Source: JAUXJB01 sp965226855
GTDB taxonomy: Bacteria; Myxococcota_A; UBA9160; SZUA-336
Assembly: GCA_965226855.1 (NCBI GenBank)
Contig: CBDDEE010000026.1
Coordinates: 1-64,000 of the forward strand
Reading direction: 5' to 3'
DNA: 64,000 bases
Of the stretch, positions 24,367 through 33,863 are shown piece after piece (the first letter of the stretch is position 1; the number at the start of each line of letters is the position of its first letter). The position numbers and the translations under genes were made by a program. A model generated the notes under the pieces. The model saw only the letters and a program-made list of their open reading frames with translations, did not search any database and was not told the DNA's origin.

Positions 24367-24828
24367 ATGCGGATTCTCGCGCGGGAGGAGTACGGACTTC
24401 GCTGCATATTGCAGCTGGCCCGGCACCAGGGGCCCGAGCCCTTGACCATCGCGTGGATCGCCGAGGCCGAAGGTCTCAGTCGTGAGTACGCCGGAAAGCT
24501 CATGCAGGTCTTGCGGCGCGCGGGCCTGGTGACAAGCACCAGGGGACCGGGTGGGGGCTACTTGCTGTCGCGCCCCCCGGCAGACATCTCGATCTGGGAA
24601 GTGGTCGAGGTGCTTGGCGGAAGGCTGTTCCCGAGCGATTTCTGCGCCTGCCATCCCGGCCAAGCGAAGCAATGCGTGCATGCGAGTGATTGCTCGATCC
24701 GCGCCCTCTGGCATCTGGTTGGAGGCGCGGTCCGCAACGTCCTCGAGAACGTTGCGCTCTCTGACCTGGACCGGGACGAGATGTCGATGACGCTCTGCCT
24801 CGAAAACTCCGTCGCAGAAGGGGCTTGA
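24367..24828 (+). CDS. Rrf2-family transcriptional regulator, probable Fe-S sensor
   Basis: A 153-aa DNA-binding protein. Residues 1-70 form a winged helix with the family start MRILAREEYGLRCILQLA and the wing RGPGGGYLLSRP. The effector region has cysteines at 93, 95, 103 and 109 (C-x-C-x7-C-x5-C), which could hold a [2Fe-2S] or [4Fe-4S] cluster, though the spacing is not that of IscR. The next gene is a CGFS glutaredoxin, an Fe-S carrier, so a role in Fe-S homeostasis is likely. A dyad immediately upstream may be its own operator. Confidence 0.85.
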   Translation: MRILAREEYGLRCILQLARHQGPEPLTIAWIAEAEGLSREYAGKLMQVLRRAGLVTSTRGPGGGYLLSRPPADISIWEVVEVLGGRLFPSDFCACHPGQAKQCVHASDCSIRALWHLVGGAVRNVLENVALSDLDRDEMSMTLCLENSVAEGA

Positions 24829-24863
24829 ACGGCCCCCGGTGTGGCGCATCTGGAGGAGACCCG

Positions 24864-25184
24864 ATGAGTTCTGACCCCGCAACGCACGAGAAGATCTCGG
24901 CGCTAGTGAAGTCCAACCCCGTGATGCTGTTCATGAAGGGGACGCGAGAGGTGCCGCAGTGCGGGTTCTCCGCCCAGGTGGTGGCGATCCTCGAACGGGT
25001 GGCGCCGGAATACACCACCTTCGACGTGCTTGCAGACCCGACGGTCCGCGAGGGCATCAAAGAGTTCTCGCGTTGGCCCACGGTCCCGCAGCTCTACGTG
25101 CGCGGGGAGTTCATCGGCGGCTGCGACATCATCACCGAGATGTTCCAGAGCGGAGAGCTCAGCGGGACTCTCTCGCAAACCTGA
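24864..25184 (+). CDS. grxD: Monothiol glutaredoxin, Grx4/GrxD family
   Basis: A 106-aa CGFS-type glutaredoxin that carries [2Fe-2S] clusters with glutathione. The CGFS motif is at 33-36, the cis-Pro TVPQLYVRG near 70, and the GGCD glutathione-binding motif near 83, all as in GrxD. The ATG at 24864 has a GGAGGAGA ribosome site. It starts 35 bases after the Rrf2 regulator on the same strand and is probably co-transcribed with it. Confidence 0.93.
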   Translation: MSSDPATHEKISALVKSNPVMLFMKGTREVPQCGFSAQVVAILERVAPEYTTFDVLADPTVREGIKEFSRWPTVPQLYVRGEFIGGCDIITEMFQSGELSGTLSQT

Positions 25185-25306
25185 GCCCCCGTTCCAGCTC
25201 GCCCTCCCCGCTCGCTCAAGTCGAGAGCGAAGCGTGCCGACAGCAACGCTGTCGGGGTCTATTCGACCCCGGGTCCGGTTTGCTCGTTCGAGCGGAGTGT
25301 TGCGGG

Positions 25307-26131
25307 ATGATCAGAGGTCAGAAGGTCGTCGTCGTGATGCCGGCGTACAACGCGGAGAAGACCCTCCGCAAGACCCACGCCGAGATCATCGACCAGGGGG
25401 TCGTGGATCGTGTGATCGTCGACGACGATCAGAGCGGCGACGACACCGTCGAGATAGCTCGAACGCTCGACGGGGTCCGGCTGCACGTCCACCCTGCGAA
25501 CCGGGGTTACGGTGCGAACCAGAAAACGTGCTACGCCCTCGCTCTCGAGGAGGGCGCGGACATCGTCATCATGGTGCATCCGGACTACCAGTACACACCA
25601 AAGCTCATCGTGGCGATGGCGTCCTTGATCGCGCACGGGCTGTACCCGTGTGTCCTGGGCTCCCGGATCCTCGGTGGCTACGCGCTGCGCCAGGGTATGC
25701 CAAGGTGGAGATACGTCGCGAACCGGCTGCTGACGTTCACCGCGAACCTCGTCCTGGGCGCGAAGCTCTCCGAGTACCACACGGGGTACCGGGTGTTCTC
25801 GCGCGAGCTGCTGGAGCAGCTGCCGCTGGAGGCCAACTCCGACGACTTCCTGTTCGACAATCAGCTGCTGCTGCAGGTGCTCTGGTTCGGCCACACCATT
25901 GGCGAGATCACCTGCCCCACCCGCTACTCTGGGGAGTCCTCGTCGATCAACTTCCTCCGCAGCGTGAAGTACGGGCTCGGGTGTCTGGCCATGGCGGTCC
26001 AGTTCCGCCTCGCCAGGGTGCGGCTGCTCAACAGTTGCCGCTTTCCGAGCTCGGAGGCGTGCTGGCTAGACCGGCTCGGCGGGCTTCTGCGCGATCACGA
26101 TCAGGCTGCCCGCGCGTCCGAGCAGACGTAG
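25307..26131 (+). CDS. GT2-family glycosyltransferase (dolichyl-phosphate-mannose-synthase-like)
   Basis: A 274-aa inverting glycosyltransferase, cytoplasmic face. It opens with QKVVVVMPAYNAEKTL, has the VIVDDDQSGDDT nucleotide-sugar loop near 40 and a VHPDYQY in the place of the DxD metal site near 90, which is typical of the subgroup, and the SRILGG and TGYRVFS acceptor motifs later. Substrate is unknown. The ATG at 25307 has a weak ribosome site. The 3' end overlaps the convergent methyltransferase gene by 66 bases. Context suggests surface polysaccharide or glycoprotein work. Confidence 0.85.
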   Translation: MIRGQKVVVVMPAYNAEKTLRKTHAEIIDQGVVDRVIVDDDQSGDDTVEIARTLDGVRLHVHPANRGYGANQKTCYALALEEGADIVIMVHPDYQYTPKLIVAMASLIAHGLYPCVLGSRILGGYALRQGMPRWRYVANRLLTFTANLVLGAKLSEYHTGYRVFSRELLEQLPLEANSDDFLFDNQLLLQVLWFGHTIGEITCPTRYSGESSSINFLRSVKYGLGCLAMAVQFRLARVRLLNSCRFPSSEACWLDRLGGLLRDHDQAARASEQT

Positions 26132-27034
26132 CGGCGCGCTCGCCACGACCGCGACGACCCCGAGCGGGAGGAGCGCGAGCATCGCGCACCGGTACAACGG
26201 AGACAGGTCGCGCTTGTCCTCCTCGCAGTTCCGCAGCACGTCGTACAGGGCGTTGCGACGCAGGCCGATTCGGTTCAACAGAGTCTGCAACAGACCGAAG
26301 GGGTCCATCTCCCACTGTCCCGTGCGAATCTCGTCGATCGCGAAGCCCGACTGGCACAGGAGCGACCGCAACGTTTCCTTCGTGAACTGGAAGAGGTGAC
26401 GCGGCAGGTCCAGGTGGAACCACTGCTCCCCTCCGAGCCGGGCCTGCACGGAAGCGTAGTTCGGCACCGCCACCAGCAGAGAGCCGCCCGGCCGCAGCGA
26501 ACGAAAGCAAACCGCGAGCGTCTTGTCCGGGCTGCGCAGATGCTCGAGTACGTGCCAGATCGACACCAGGTCGAAGTGATCGTCCGGGTACTGCCCGGCG
26601 CGCAGGTCGCCGGAGTCGATCGATGCCCCGGCACGAGCATGGGTCACCGTCAGCGCCGACAGCTCGGTGCCGCGAACCTGGTAGCCTCGCTCCCGCAACA
26701 GGCGCAAGAACAGACCGCGGCCGCAACCGACGTCCAGCACCCGGCCACCCGGCGACAGTAGCCGCTCCGCGAGGCGTACTCGCGCGAGCCGGCCGAGCCG
26801 AACCGCGAGCTCGCCGGCCCAGTGGAAGCGCCGGCCCGGCTCCCCGTATGCGCCTCTCTGTGCGAGCTCGAGCTGCTCGTCCGTCGGTAAGAACTTCTGG
26901 AGCACGAGCTCGCAGCCGAGACATCGCGCCAGCGGAAAGCGCCGGGCCGGCCCGGTGGCGGCCGGGAGCTCGTCGACGGTATCCACGGTGTGACAGGTCG
27001 GGCAGACGAGTCGCTTGTCGGGTTCCGCGTTCAT
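26066..27034 (-). CDS. Class I SAM-dependent methyltransferase with N-terminal zinc ribbon
   Basis: A 322-aa protein. Residues 11-45 hold two Cys pairs (CPTC and CLGC) that should form a zinc ribbon; a Rossmann methyltransferase follows with motif I RVLDVGCGRG near 100, DDHFDLVSIWHVLEH near 155 and LRPGGSLLVAVPN near 185. A hydrophobic stretch near 290 suggests membrane contact. This layout is common in polysaccharide and lipid-sugar loci. The start is ATG at 27034, and the 3' end overlaps the GT2 gene. Transcribed with the fusion gene upstream (19-base gap). Confidence 0.82.
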   Translation of the reverse strand: MNAEPDKRLVCPTCHTVDTVDELPAATGPARRFPLARCLGCELVLQKFLPTDEQLELAQRGAYGEPGRRFHWAGELAVRLGRLARVRLAERLLSPGGRVLDVGCGRGLFLRLLRERGYQVRGTELSALTVTHARAGASIDSGDLRAGQYPDDHFDLVSIWHVLEHLRSPDKTLAVCFRSLRPGGSLLVAVPNYASVQARLGGEQWFHLDLPRHLFQFTKETLRSLLCQSGFAIDEIRTGQWEMDPFGLLQTLLNRIGLRRNALYDVLRNCEEDKRDLSPLYRCAMLALLPLGVVAVVASAPLRLLGRAGSLIVIAQKPAEPV

Positions 27035-27053
27035 CGCGCGCGTAGACTCCCGC

Positions 27054-29339
27054 TCACCAGTAGATCCGACGCATCAGTCGCGGCTTCCCGCTTCTCCAGG
27101 CCCGGATCCAGCCGAACTCCAGGTTCGGACGATCGTCGGTGATCAGGGGCAGGTGCCTGACGGCCTCGCGGTCGATCGGGATGGTGTGGCGGAAATAGTC
27201 AAAGGTGACGGGGCCCCATTCACTCGCGTCACGCGCCACGCGAGGATCGGCGAGACGGGCACGGATCCGCTCCTTGGACACCTCGATGGGCTGCATGGAA
27301 CCAACCACGTGCACGCCGATCCGATTCGCGCTCGCGATCTCCAGCGTGTACGGGAACGCCTCCACGAAGGTGCGCAGCAGCATGCCAAAGGTCTCCCAGT
27401 CGTCGACTCCCGCGAGGCTGCCGGGCAGCGGGATCCAGTGCGTCATCAGCCCGCCGGGCTTCAGGCGCTCCCTGGCCAGCTCGAGGAAGTCGAGAGAGTA
27501 GAGGTGGTTGACTCCCGCGCCGTCGATCGGGGGCGGCGGATCGACGGTGATCACGTCATAGCGCGCGGAGCTCAGCTTGAGGAAGCTGCGGCCATCGTTC
27601 GTGACCATCCTCCCCCGCGGATAGGCGCGAACCTGCTCCGCATCCCGGTGAAAGAAGGGAAAGGCGTCGAAGACCTCGTCCACCAGCTCGACCACGGTGA
27701 CGCTCCGACCGTGCGAGACGGCCGAGCGGTACGTCGTGCCCATGCCGAAGCAGATGACGAGCGTGTCCTCGGGATCCGGATGCAGGAGCAAGGGCACGTG
27801 CGCCATCATCTTCGTATCGGTAACGCGCGCGGTCATCCCCGTGTGGTTGACCAGCAGCGTGCGGGCCGGGCCGGGGTTGCCCGCCGCCGCCAACACGGTC
27901 GTGACGCCCTGGATGCCCGTCTCGTGGAAGACCAGCTCGGCGCTCGGGCGTGACACGCCGAGCCGCTGTCGGAACTGTCCCTCGTCGCCCAGCCGTGCGA
28001 CGCCGAGCAGCGCGAGCGTCAGAGCCACAGCCCCGAGCGCCAGGCTCCCGTCTGTCCCTTCCGAGCGGGGAACGACAGCCGGCAGCAGGGCGGCTCCGAC
28101 GAGCGCGGTCGTGGCATAGAGGGCGACCAACGCGTAGATGCCCTGAAACAGGTCTAGGTGCGGTGCGATCACGAAGCCAGCCAGCAGGCCGCCCACGACG
28201 GCGCCCACCGTGTTCCAGGTGTAGGCGCGCGCGACGCGTTCGCCGGCGGCGTCCTCGCTTCCCGCATCCAGGATGCGCGTGGCGAGCGGAAACACGGCCC
28301 CGGACAGGAGTCCGAGCGGAAACAGAATGACCGACGCCGCCACGTAGAACAGCAGCAGCAGGGTCGGCGGGAGTGCCTGCCCACCCAGGGGCCGCAGCGC
28401 ATCCGCAAGCCCGTAGAAGAGGAAGATGGAAGCGAGCATCCAGCCCGCACTGGCCAGCTGGCTGGCAACGAGCCAGAGCGGGAGCTTTCCCAGGCGCTTG
28501 ACGAAGCACGATACGCCGGCGCTGCCGAGAGCGATACCGACGAGATACACCATCAAGAGCATGGCGAAGGCATAGGTCGAGTTCCCGACCAGACCCTCGA
28601 CGGTCCGGGTCCAGAGCACCTCGGAGGCCAGTGCGGCCGCCCCGCTGCCGGCCAGCACGCCAAGCACGAGCCGTGTGAGCCCGGTCTCACTCGCTGCAGC
28701 CTCGCTGGGCCTCTGGGCGGGTGCGAGGTCGGATTGAATGCGGAGGGCCCAGACTCCAACAACGAGGTTGAGACAGGCCGCGAGCAGGGTCGTGTTGCGC
28801 ACGCCGATCAGCTCGATAGACACGAAGCTCACTAGCGCCGTGCCCAGCGCGGCGCCGAGGGTATTCGCGCCGTAGAGCAGGCCCACCTTCCACGTCGCTC
28901 CCCGCTCGCTCGCGCGATGAAAGAACTCGCTCAGCAGCGGCAAGGTCGCTCCCATGAGCGTGGTCGGAACGATGAGGAGCAGAGCGACTAGCGTGGCGCG
29001 AACGCCAAGACCCCAGACGAAGGACGCGTCCTCGCTCACCAGAGCTGCAAAGATCGCGTCGGTTCCGGCGGCGAGGACCGGGAAGGCCAGCGCGAACGCG
29101 CCGATCCCGAACTCCAGCCGAGCGAAGAGACGCAGGGGAGCCTCGATCCGCGACATCCAGCGCCCGACCAGCCAGCTTCCGAGCGCAAGCCCCAACATGA
29201 AGCTGCTGACCACGATCGACACCGAAACCGTCGTGCTGCCGAACACCAGAGCCAGCCAGCGTGCCCAGATGATCTGGTAGGTCAGGGCCGTCGAGCCAGA
29301 CAGGACGAAGATCAGGTAGACCCAGACGCGAGACGCCAT
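27054..29339 (-). CDS. Fused membrane (MFS-like)/spermidine-synthase-like protein
   Basis: A 761-aa protein: the first 460 residues are mostly transmembrane helices (about 12), with SGSTALTYQIIWARWLALVFGS at the start, the family signature; the C-terminal 280 residues form a spermidine-synthase-like Rossmann domain with the CFGMGTTYRS loop and VTVVELVDEVFDAFPFF. Such 'fused MFS/spermidine synthase' proteins are widespread, but their reaction is unproven; aminopropyl transfer or export of a product is guessed. It is divergent from the Tmtc-like gene. Confidence 0.86.
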   Translation of the reverse strand: MASRVWVYLIFVLSGSTALTYQIIWARWLALVFGSTTVSVSIVVSSFMLGLALGSWLVGRWMSRIEAPLRLFARLEFGIGAFALAFPVLAAGTDAIFAALVSEDASFVWGLGVRATLVALLLIVPTTLMGATLPLLSEFFHRASERGATWKVGLLYGANTLGAALGTALVSFVSIELIGVRNTTLLAACLNLVVGVWALRIQSDLAPAQRPSEAAASETGLTRLVLGVLAGSGAAALASEVLWTRTVEGLVGNSTYAFAMLLMVYLVGIALGSAGVSCFVKRLGKLPLWLVASQLASAGWMLASIFLFYGLADALRPLGGQALPPTLLLLFYVAASVILFPLGLLSGAVFPLATRILDAGSEDAAGERVARAYTWNTVGAVVGGLLAGFVIAPHLDLFQGIYALVALYATTALVGAALLPAVVPRSEGTDGSLALGAVALTLALLGVARLGDEGQFRQRLGVSRPSAELVFHETGIQGVTTVLAAAGNPGPARTLLVNHTGMTARVTDTKMMAHVPLLLHPDPEDTLVICFGMGTTYRSAVSHGRSVTVVELVDEVFDAFPFFHRDAEQVRAYPRGRMVTNDGRSFLKLSSARYDVITVDPPPPIDGAGVNHLYSLDFLELARERLKPGGLMTHWIPLPGSLAGVDDWETFGMLLRTFVEAFPYTLEIASANRIGVHVVGSMQPIEVSKERIRARLADPRVARDASEWGPVTFDYFRHTIPIDREAVRHLPLITDDRPNLEFGWIRAWRSGKPRLMRRIYW

Positions 29340-29433
29340 ACGCTAGAGATCGGCAGCAGGACGCGCATCTCTAGCTGGATCTGCAGTAGCCCGATACAAA
29401 ACTGCTGAGCGTGAAAGTGGGAGACGTCCGGCG

Positions 29434-31335
29434 ATGAAGAGCCTGTCCTGGGAGCGCCTCACGCCCCTGCTCCTCGCTGCCTTTACCTTCGCGGCGTATT
29501 GCCAGGTTGGAGGGCACGACTTCGTCAACTTCGACGACCTCAGGTACGTGCTGAGGAACCCGAACCTCCAGGCTGGGCTGAGTCTCGACGGGGTGAAGTG
29601 GGCATTCACCACGCTCTACTTTGGTAACTGGCACCCTCTGACGTGGCTCTCGTACCTGGTGGACTACGAACTCTGGGGATTGAAGCCCGGCGGCTACCAC
29701 CTCACGAACCTGGTGCTGCACGTGGCCGCCACGCTGTCCCTCTTCGCTGCGTTGCGCAGGCTGACCGCTACGGTTTGGCGGAGCGCCTTCGTCGCAGCCC
29801 TGTTCGGGCTCCATCCTCTGCACGTAGAATCCGTGGCCTGGGTCGGAGAACGCAAGGACGTACTCAGCGGGCTGTTCTGGATGCTGGCACTGTGGAGCTA
29901 CGCGGTCTACACGGAGCGCCCGTCTGTCTGGCGCTACCTTCAGGTCGCTGGCTGTTTCGCCCTCGGCCTGCTCGCAAAGCCGATGCTGGTCACGCTGCCC
30001 TTCGTCTTGCTCCTGCTGGACTACTGGCCCCTGGCACGCTTCCGCGACGTTGCGCGAGGGAGGAAACTGGACAGGAGCCGACTCGGGCCGCTGCTCCTGG
30101 AGAAGTTGCCACTGATGGTCCTCGTTGCAGGCTCCTGTTGGATCACGATCATCGCGCAGGACCAAACCGGCGCGCTGATCGACACGGGCGAGCTGCCACT
30201 GGCGCTCCGCGTCGGGAACGCCACGCTCGCATACGTCGCGTACATGACCAAAGCCGTCTGGCCTGCTGACCTCGCGGCCTTCTACCCGCACCCGGCATAT
30301 TCACTCTCTATCGGGAATGCCGTTGCAGCAGCGTTGTTACTCGCAACGATCTCGGTCGCGGTGCTGCGCTACGGGGTGCGCAAACCGTACCTCCCAGTGG
30401 CCTGGCTCTGGTACCTGGGAACGCTGGTGCCCGTGATCGGGCTTGTTCAGGTAGGCCAGCAGGGAATGGCCGATCGCTACACGTATCTCCCTCTGATCGG
30501 GCTGTTCCTCGTGGCGAGCTGGGGTGGGTACGACCTGTGGACATCGTTGCGTCCCGACCGGCGTTACCTGGCTCCAACCGTGGTCGGCCTGCTCGGCGCC
30601 CTCTTCGTGGCTACCTGGGTCCAGGTCTCTCATTGGAAGACCAGCATCACGCTCTGGGAACGCGCATTGAAGGTCACACCCAACAGCGATCGAGCCCACT
30701 CCAACCTCGCGACCACCTTGCTCAGGCGCGGGAACGAGCAGGAGGCCTTCGAGCACTACGTAGAAGCACTCAACATCCAGCCGCACTCGTACATCACGCA
30801 AACCCGCGTCGCGGGGCTGCTTGGCAGCCAGGGCAAGTTCGAGGCGGCCCGCCGACACTGGGCGGTGGCAATCTGGCTCTTCTCCGAGATGAACCCCCGG
30901 ACCGATCTGGTCCCCGCCGGCGGCGCCCAGACTCTTCACATCAGACGCGGAACCCAGCGGGCCCTCCTGGGCAGGGTCGACGAGGCGATCGTGGAGTTCG
31001 AGGAGGCGCTGCGACTCGACCCAACGTCCCTCGAGGCACGGCTCGGGCTGGGATGCGCGCACCTCGGCGCGAACAGGCGAGACGAAGCCATTCGGCACTA
31101 CCGTGAGGCACTTCGATTGCGCCCGAACTCCGCAGTGGGACACTACAAGCTCGCGATCGCCTTGCTGCTGGATGGACGCGACGAGGAGGCGAGCGATCAC
31201 ATCTCACGTGCCACGCGCGAAAACCCCCGGCACAGACATCTCCGCACTCTCACCCGGAGGTTCAGAGCGGCAGCCCAGCTGCGGGAGGAGCCGCCTCCCA
31301 CGGGCGATAGCCTCGACATGGCTCCGGAGCTATAG
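29434..31335 (+). CDS. Tmtc-like membrane glycosyltransferase with C-terminal TPRs
   Basis: A 633-aa protein with about 10 membrane helices followed by TPRs (about 400-600). The N-terminal luminal loop has NFDDLRYVLRNP with the acidic pair D32-D33 and GNWHPLTWLSYLVDYELWG, the hallmarks of the GT-C/PMT-like fold of Tmtc proteins, which O-mannosylate proteins in eukaryotes. Bacterial homologues are common in delta-proteobacteria but their acceptors are unknown. The ATG at 29434 has a GGGAG site. It is followed 12 bases later by the KAS III-like gene. Confidence 0.82.
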   Translation: MKSLSWERLTPLLLAAFTFAAYCQVGGHDFVNFDDLRYVLRNPNLQAGLSLDGVKWAFTTLYFGNWHPLTWLSYLVDYELWGLKPGGYHLTNLVLHVAATLSLFAALRRLTATVWRSAFVAALFGLHPLHVESVAWVGERKDVLSGLFWMLALWSYAVYTERPSVWRYLQVAGCFALGLLAKPMLVTLPFVLLLLDYWPLARFRDVARGRKLDRSRLGPLLLEKLPLMVLVAGSCWITIIAQDQTGALIDTGELPLALRVGNATLAYVAYMTKAVWPADLAAFYPHPAYSLSIGNAVAAALLLATISVAVLRYGVRKPYLPVAWLWYLGTLVPVIGLVQVGQQGMADRYTYLPLIGLFLVASWGGYDLWTSLRPDRRYLAPTVVGLLGALFVATWVQVSHWKTSITLWERALKVTPNSDRAHSNLATTLLRRGNEQEAFEHYVEALNIQPHSYITQTRVAGLLGSQGKFEAARRHWAVAIWLFSEMNPRTDLVPAGGAQTLHIRRGTQRALLGRVDEAIVEFEEALRLDPTSLEARLGLGCAHLGANRRDEAIRHYREALRLRPNSAVGHYKLAIALLLDGRDEEASDHISRATRENPRHRHLRTLTRRFRAAAQLREEPPPTGDSLDMAPEL

Positions 31336-31347
31336 AATGGCCGTACG

Positions 31348-32487
31348 ATGCACGGTGGAGCTGTCTCGAACCCGATCCTGATCAGCGGAAGCGGCCTCTT
31401 CACGCCACCCGAGTCCATCAGCAACGAGGAGCTGGTCGACTCATTCAACCGCTACGTGCGGCGTTTCAACGATGAGCACGCCAGCGAGATCGCAGCGGGA
31501 ACGGTCGAGGCGCTCCAGGAATCGACGGCGGACTTCATCAGGGCGGCTTCGGGGATCGAGAGTCGCCGGGTAATGGACAAGCGGGGCATCCTCGACCCGG
31601 AGATCATGGCTCCCCGCCTCCGCGCGCGTTCCGACGACGAGCCGTCCGTGATGTGCGAGATCGCGCTCGCAGCCGCGGACGAGGCGCTCGCGGCCGCGTG
31701 CCGGAGCGGCTCGGATATCGACATGGTGCTGGTGGGCGCCTCGAACCTGGAACGCCCCTACCCAGCCGTCGCGATCGAGGTGCAGGACAGGCTCGGCGCC
31801 TCGGGCTTCGCCTTCGATCTGAACGTGGCCTGCTCGTCTGCGACCTTTGCGCTCCAGACCGGAGTCGGGGCGCTGCGCAGCGGCGCCGCGCGCTGCGTTC
31901 TGATCGTGAACCCGGAGATCTGCTCCGGCCACCTGAACTTCCGCGATCGCGACAGCCACTTCATCTTCGGCGACGCTTGCACCGCGCTCGTACTCGAAGG
32001 CGCTGACAGCTGCGAGGCCACGGCCCCGTTCGAGGTGCTGGGCACGAAGCTCCAGACGCGGTTCTCGAACAACATCCGCAACAACTTCGGCTTCCTCAAC
32101 CGCGCCACCCCGGAGACGATCGGAGCCGCAGACAAGCTCTTCGTCCAGGAGGGCCGCAAGGTGTTCCGCGAGGTCGTGCCTCTGGTGTCCGCGCTGATCC
32201 TCGCACACCTGGACGAGCTCGAGCTCGGAGTGGATCAGATCCGCCGGCTGTGGCTGCATCAGGCCAACCTCAACATGAACCGCCTGATCGCCCAGCGCGT
32301 GCTCGGTCGTGCCGCCGACGACAAGGAAGCGCCCGTGATCCTGAACGAGTACGCGAACACCAGCTCAGCGGGCTCCGTGATCGCGTTCCACAGGTACCGC
32401 GACGACCTGGCCCCCGGCGATCTCGGCATCCTGTGCTCGTTCGGCGCCGGCTACTCCGTCGGCAGCGTCGCGTTGCGCAGGGCCTGA
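31348..32487 (+). CDS. Beta-ketoacyl-ACP synthase III-like (thiolase fold) enzyme
   Basis: A 379-aa condensing enzyme of the KAS III type. The active-site Cys is C162 in LNVACSSATFAL, with His in LWLHQANLNMNRLI and Asn in NEYANTSSAGS completing the Cys-His-Asn triad. It should condense an acyl-CoA with malonyl-ACP; the large N-terminal region (residues 25-100) is longer than in E. coli FabH (about 317 aa) and recalls FabY- or CerJ-like variants. It lies in a run with the Tmtc-like and MmgE/PrpD genes. Confidence 0.88.
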   Translation: MHGGAVSNPILISGSGLFTPPESISNEELVDSFNRYVRRFNDEHASEIAAGTVEALQESTADFIRAASGIESRRVMDKRGILDPEIMAPRLRARSDDEPSVMCEIALAAADEALAAACRSGSDIDMVLVGASNLERPYPAVAIEVQDRLGASGFAFDLNVACSSATFALQTGVGALRSGAARCVLIVNPEICSGHLNFRDRDSHFIFGDACTALVLEGADSCEATAPFEVLGTKLQTRFSNNIRNNFGFLNRATPETIGAADKLFVQEGRKVFREVVPLVSALILAHLDELELGVDQIRRLWLHQANLNMNRLIAQRVLGRAADDKEAPVILNEYANTSSAGSVIAFHRYRDDLAPGDLGILCSFGAGYSVGSVALRRA

Positions 32488-32503
32488 TAGCGAAAGGACG
32501 ATC

Positions 32504-33847
32504 ATGACGTCACTCGAGGGTGTCACGGCACGGATCATCGAGGCTGCCCGGCGCATTCGCGCCGACGAGCTCCCCGACGACGTACGCTACGCGGCGCGGC
32601 ACTGCTTTCTGGACTGGTTCGGCGTCGCTCTCGCGGGCTCCCGCGAGCCCCTCGCGCAGATCCTGCTCGAAGAGGTCCGCGAGCTTGGCGGCGCTCCGCA
32701 GGCCAGCCTGGTCGGCCGAAGCGAGCGCAGCTCCGTACTCCTGTCCGCGCTCCACAATGGAGCCGCCTCGCACGCGCTGGACTACGACGACACCCATATG
32801 CAGATCCTCGGCCATCCCTCGGTACCGGTGATCCCGGCCCTGCTGGCGCAAGCCGAGCACGATGGAAGCACCCCGATCAACGTGATGGCGGCCTTCGTCG
32901 CAGGGGTGGAGGTCCAGTGCTGGCTTGGCGAGCTCCTCGGACGCGAGCACTACGAGCGGTATCACGCTACCGCCACCATCGGCAGCCTGGGCGCTGCCGC
33001 TGCCTGCTCCCATCTCTTCCAGCTCGACTCGGAGGGCTGGAGCCACGCGCTGGGGATCGCGGCGACCCAGGCCGGGGGGCTCAAATCGATGTTCGGCAGC
33101 ATGTGCAAGCCGTTCCACGCGGGTCGCGCAGCAATGAACGGACTGCTCGCCGCCCGCCTGGCGCGCCGGGGTTTCGACAGCAACCCTGCGGTGCTCGAAG
33201 CTCCGCTCGGATTCGCGGAGGTGCTGGCGCCGGGAGCCGACGTGGAGCGCGAGCTCGTACTCGCACCCGTCGGCCTGCGCCGGACCCTCTTCAAGTACCA
33301 CGCCGCCTGCTATCTGACGCATGGCTCCATCCTGGCTCTCGAGAACCTGCGCGAGGCGCACGCCCTCGAGCCCGACGACGTGGCGGAGATCGAGGTGCGA
33401 GTCCCTCCGGGCCACCTCGACGTCTGCAACATTCAGGCGCCGGCGACCGGGCTGGAGGCCAAGTTCAGCCTGCGCGCCGTCCTCGCTATGGTGCTACTGC
33501 GCGAGGACACGAGCCGACCAGAGGCATACACGGAGGAGCTGGTGAGACGCCCCGAGCTGATCCGACTGCGCGACGCCACGCGGACGATCGCCGACGCCGA
33601 GCAGCCGCCAGCCGGCTCGACGGTCACGGTACGGACGCGGGACGGACTCGAGCTGCGCGCGGACGCCGACGCGGGGTGCCCGGCCGAAGACCTGGACCGC
33701 CAGTGGGAGCGGCTGGGAGACAAGTTCATCGGCCTGGCCGAGCCCGTGCTCGGTCTCGAGCGGGCAAGGGAGCTGCAGGCACGGATCGGACGCCTCGACA
33801 AGCTCGGCTCCGTGACAGAGCTCTTCGAGCTCACGCGCGCGGAGTAG
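32504..33847 (+). CDS. MmgE/PrpD family protein
   Basis: A 447-aa protein of the MmgE/PrpD family, which includes 2-methylcitrate and cis-aconitate-related dehydratases. The conserved segments are HNGAASHALDYDDTHMQILGHPS near 85-107, a FHATATIGSLGAAAA-type stretch, GGLKSMFGSMCKPFHAGRAA near 190, and FKYHAACYLTHG near 265, as in the family; the substrate is unknown. It follows the KAS III-like gene by 16 bases, with a GAAAGGA ribosome site, and is the last gene of that run. Confidence 0.9.
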   Translation: MTSLEGVTARIIEAARRIRADELPDDVRYAARHCFLDWFGVALAGSREPLAQILLEEVRELGGAPQASLVGRSERSSVLLSALHNGAASHALDYDDTHMQILGHPSVPVIPALLAQAEHDGSTPINVMAAFVAGVEVQCWLGELLGREHYERYHATATIGSLGAAAACSHLFQLDSEGWSHALGIAATQAGGLKSMFGSMCKPFHAGRAAMNGLLAARLARRGFDSNPAVLEAPLGFAEVLAPGADVERELVLAPVGLRRTLFKYHAACYLTHGSILALENLREAHALEPDDVAEIEVRVPPGHLDVCNIQAPATGLEAKFSLRAVLAMVLLREDTSRPEAYTEELVRRPELIRLRDATRTIADAEQPPAGSTVTVRTRDGLELRADADAGCPAEDLDRQWERLGDKFIGLAEPVLGLERARELQARIGRLDKLGSVTELFELTRAE

Positions 33848-33863
33848 GAGCGCCGCGGAGCTC

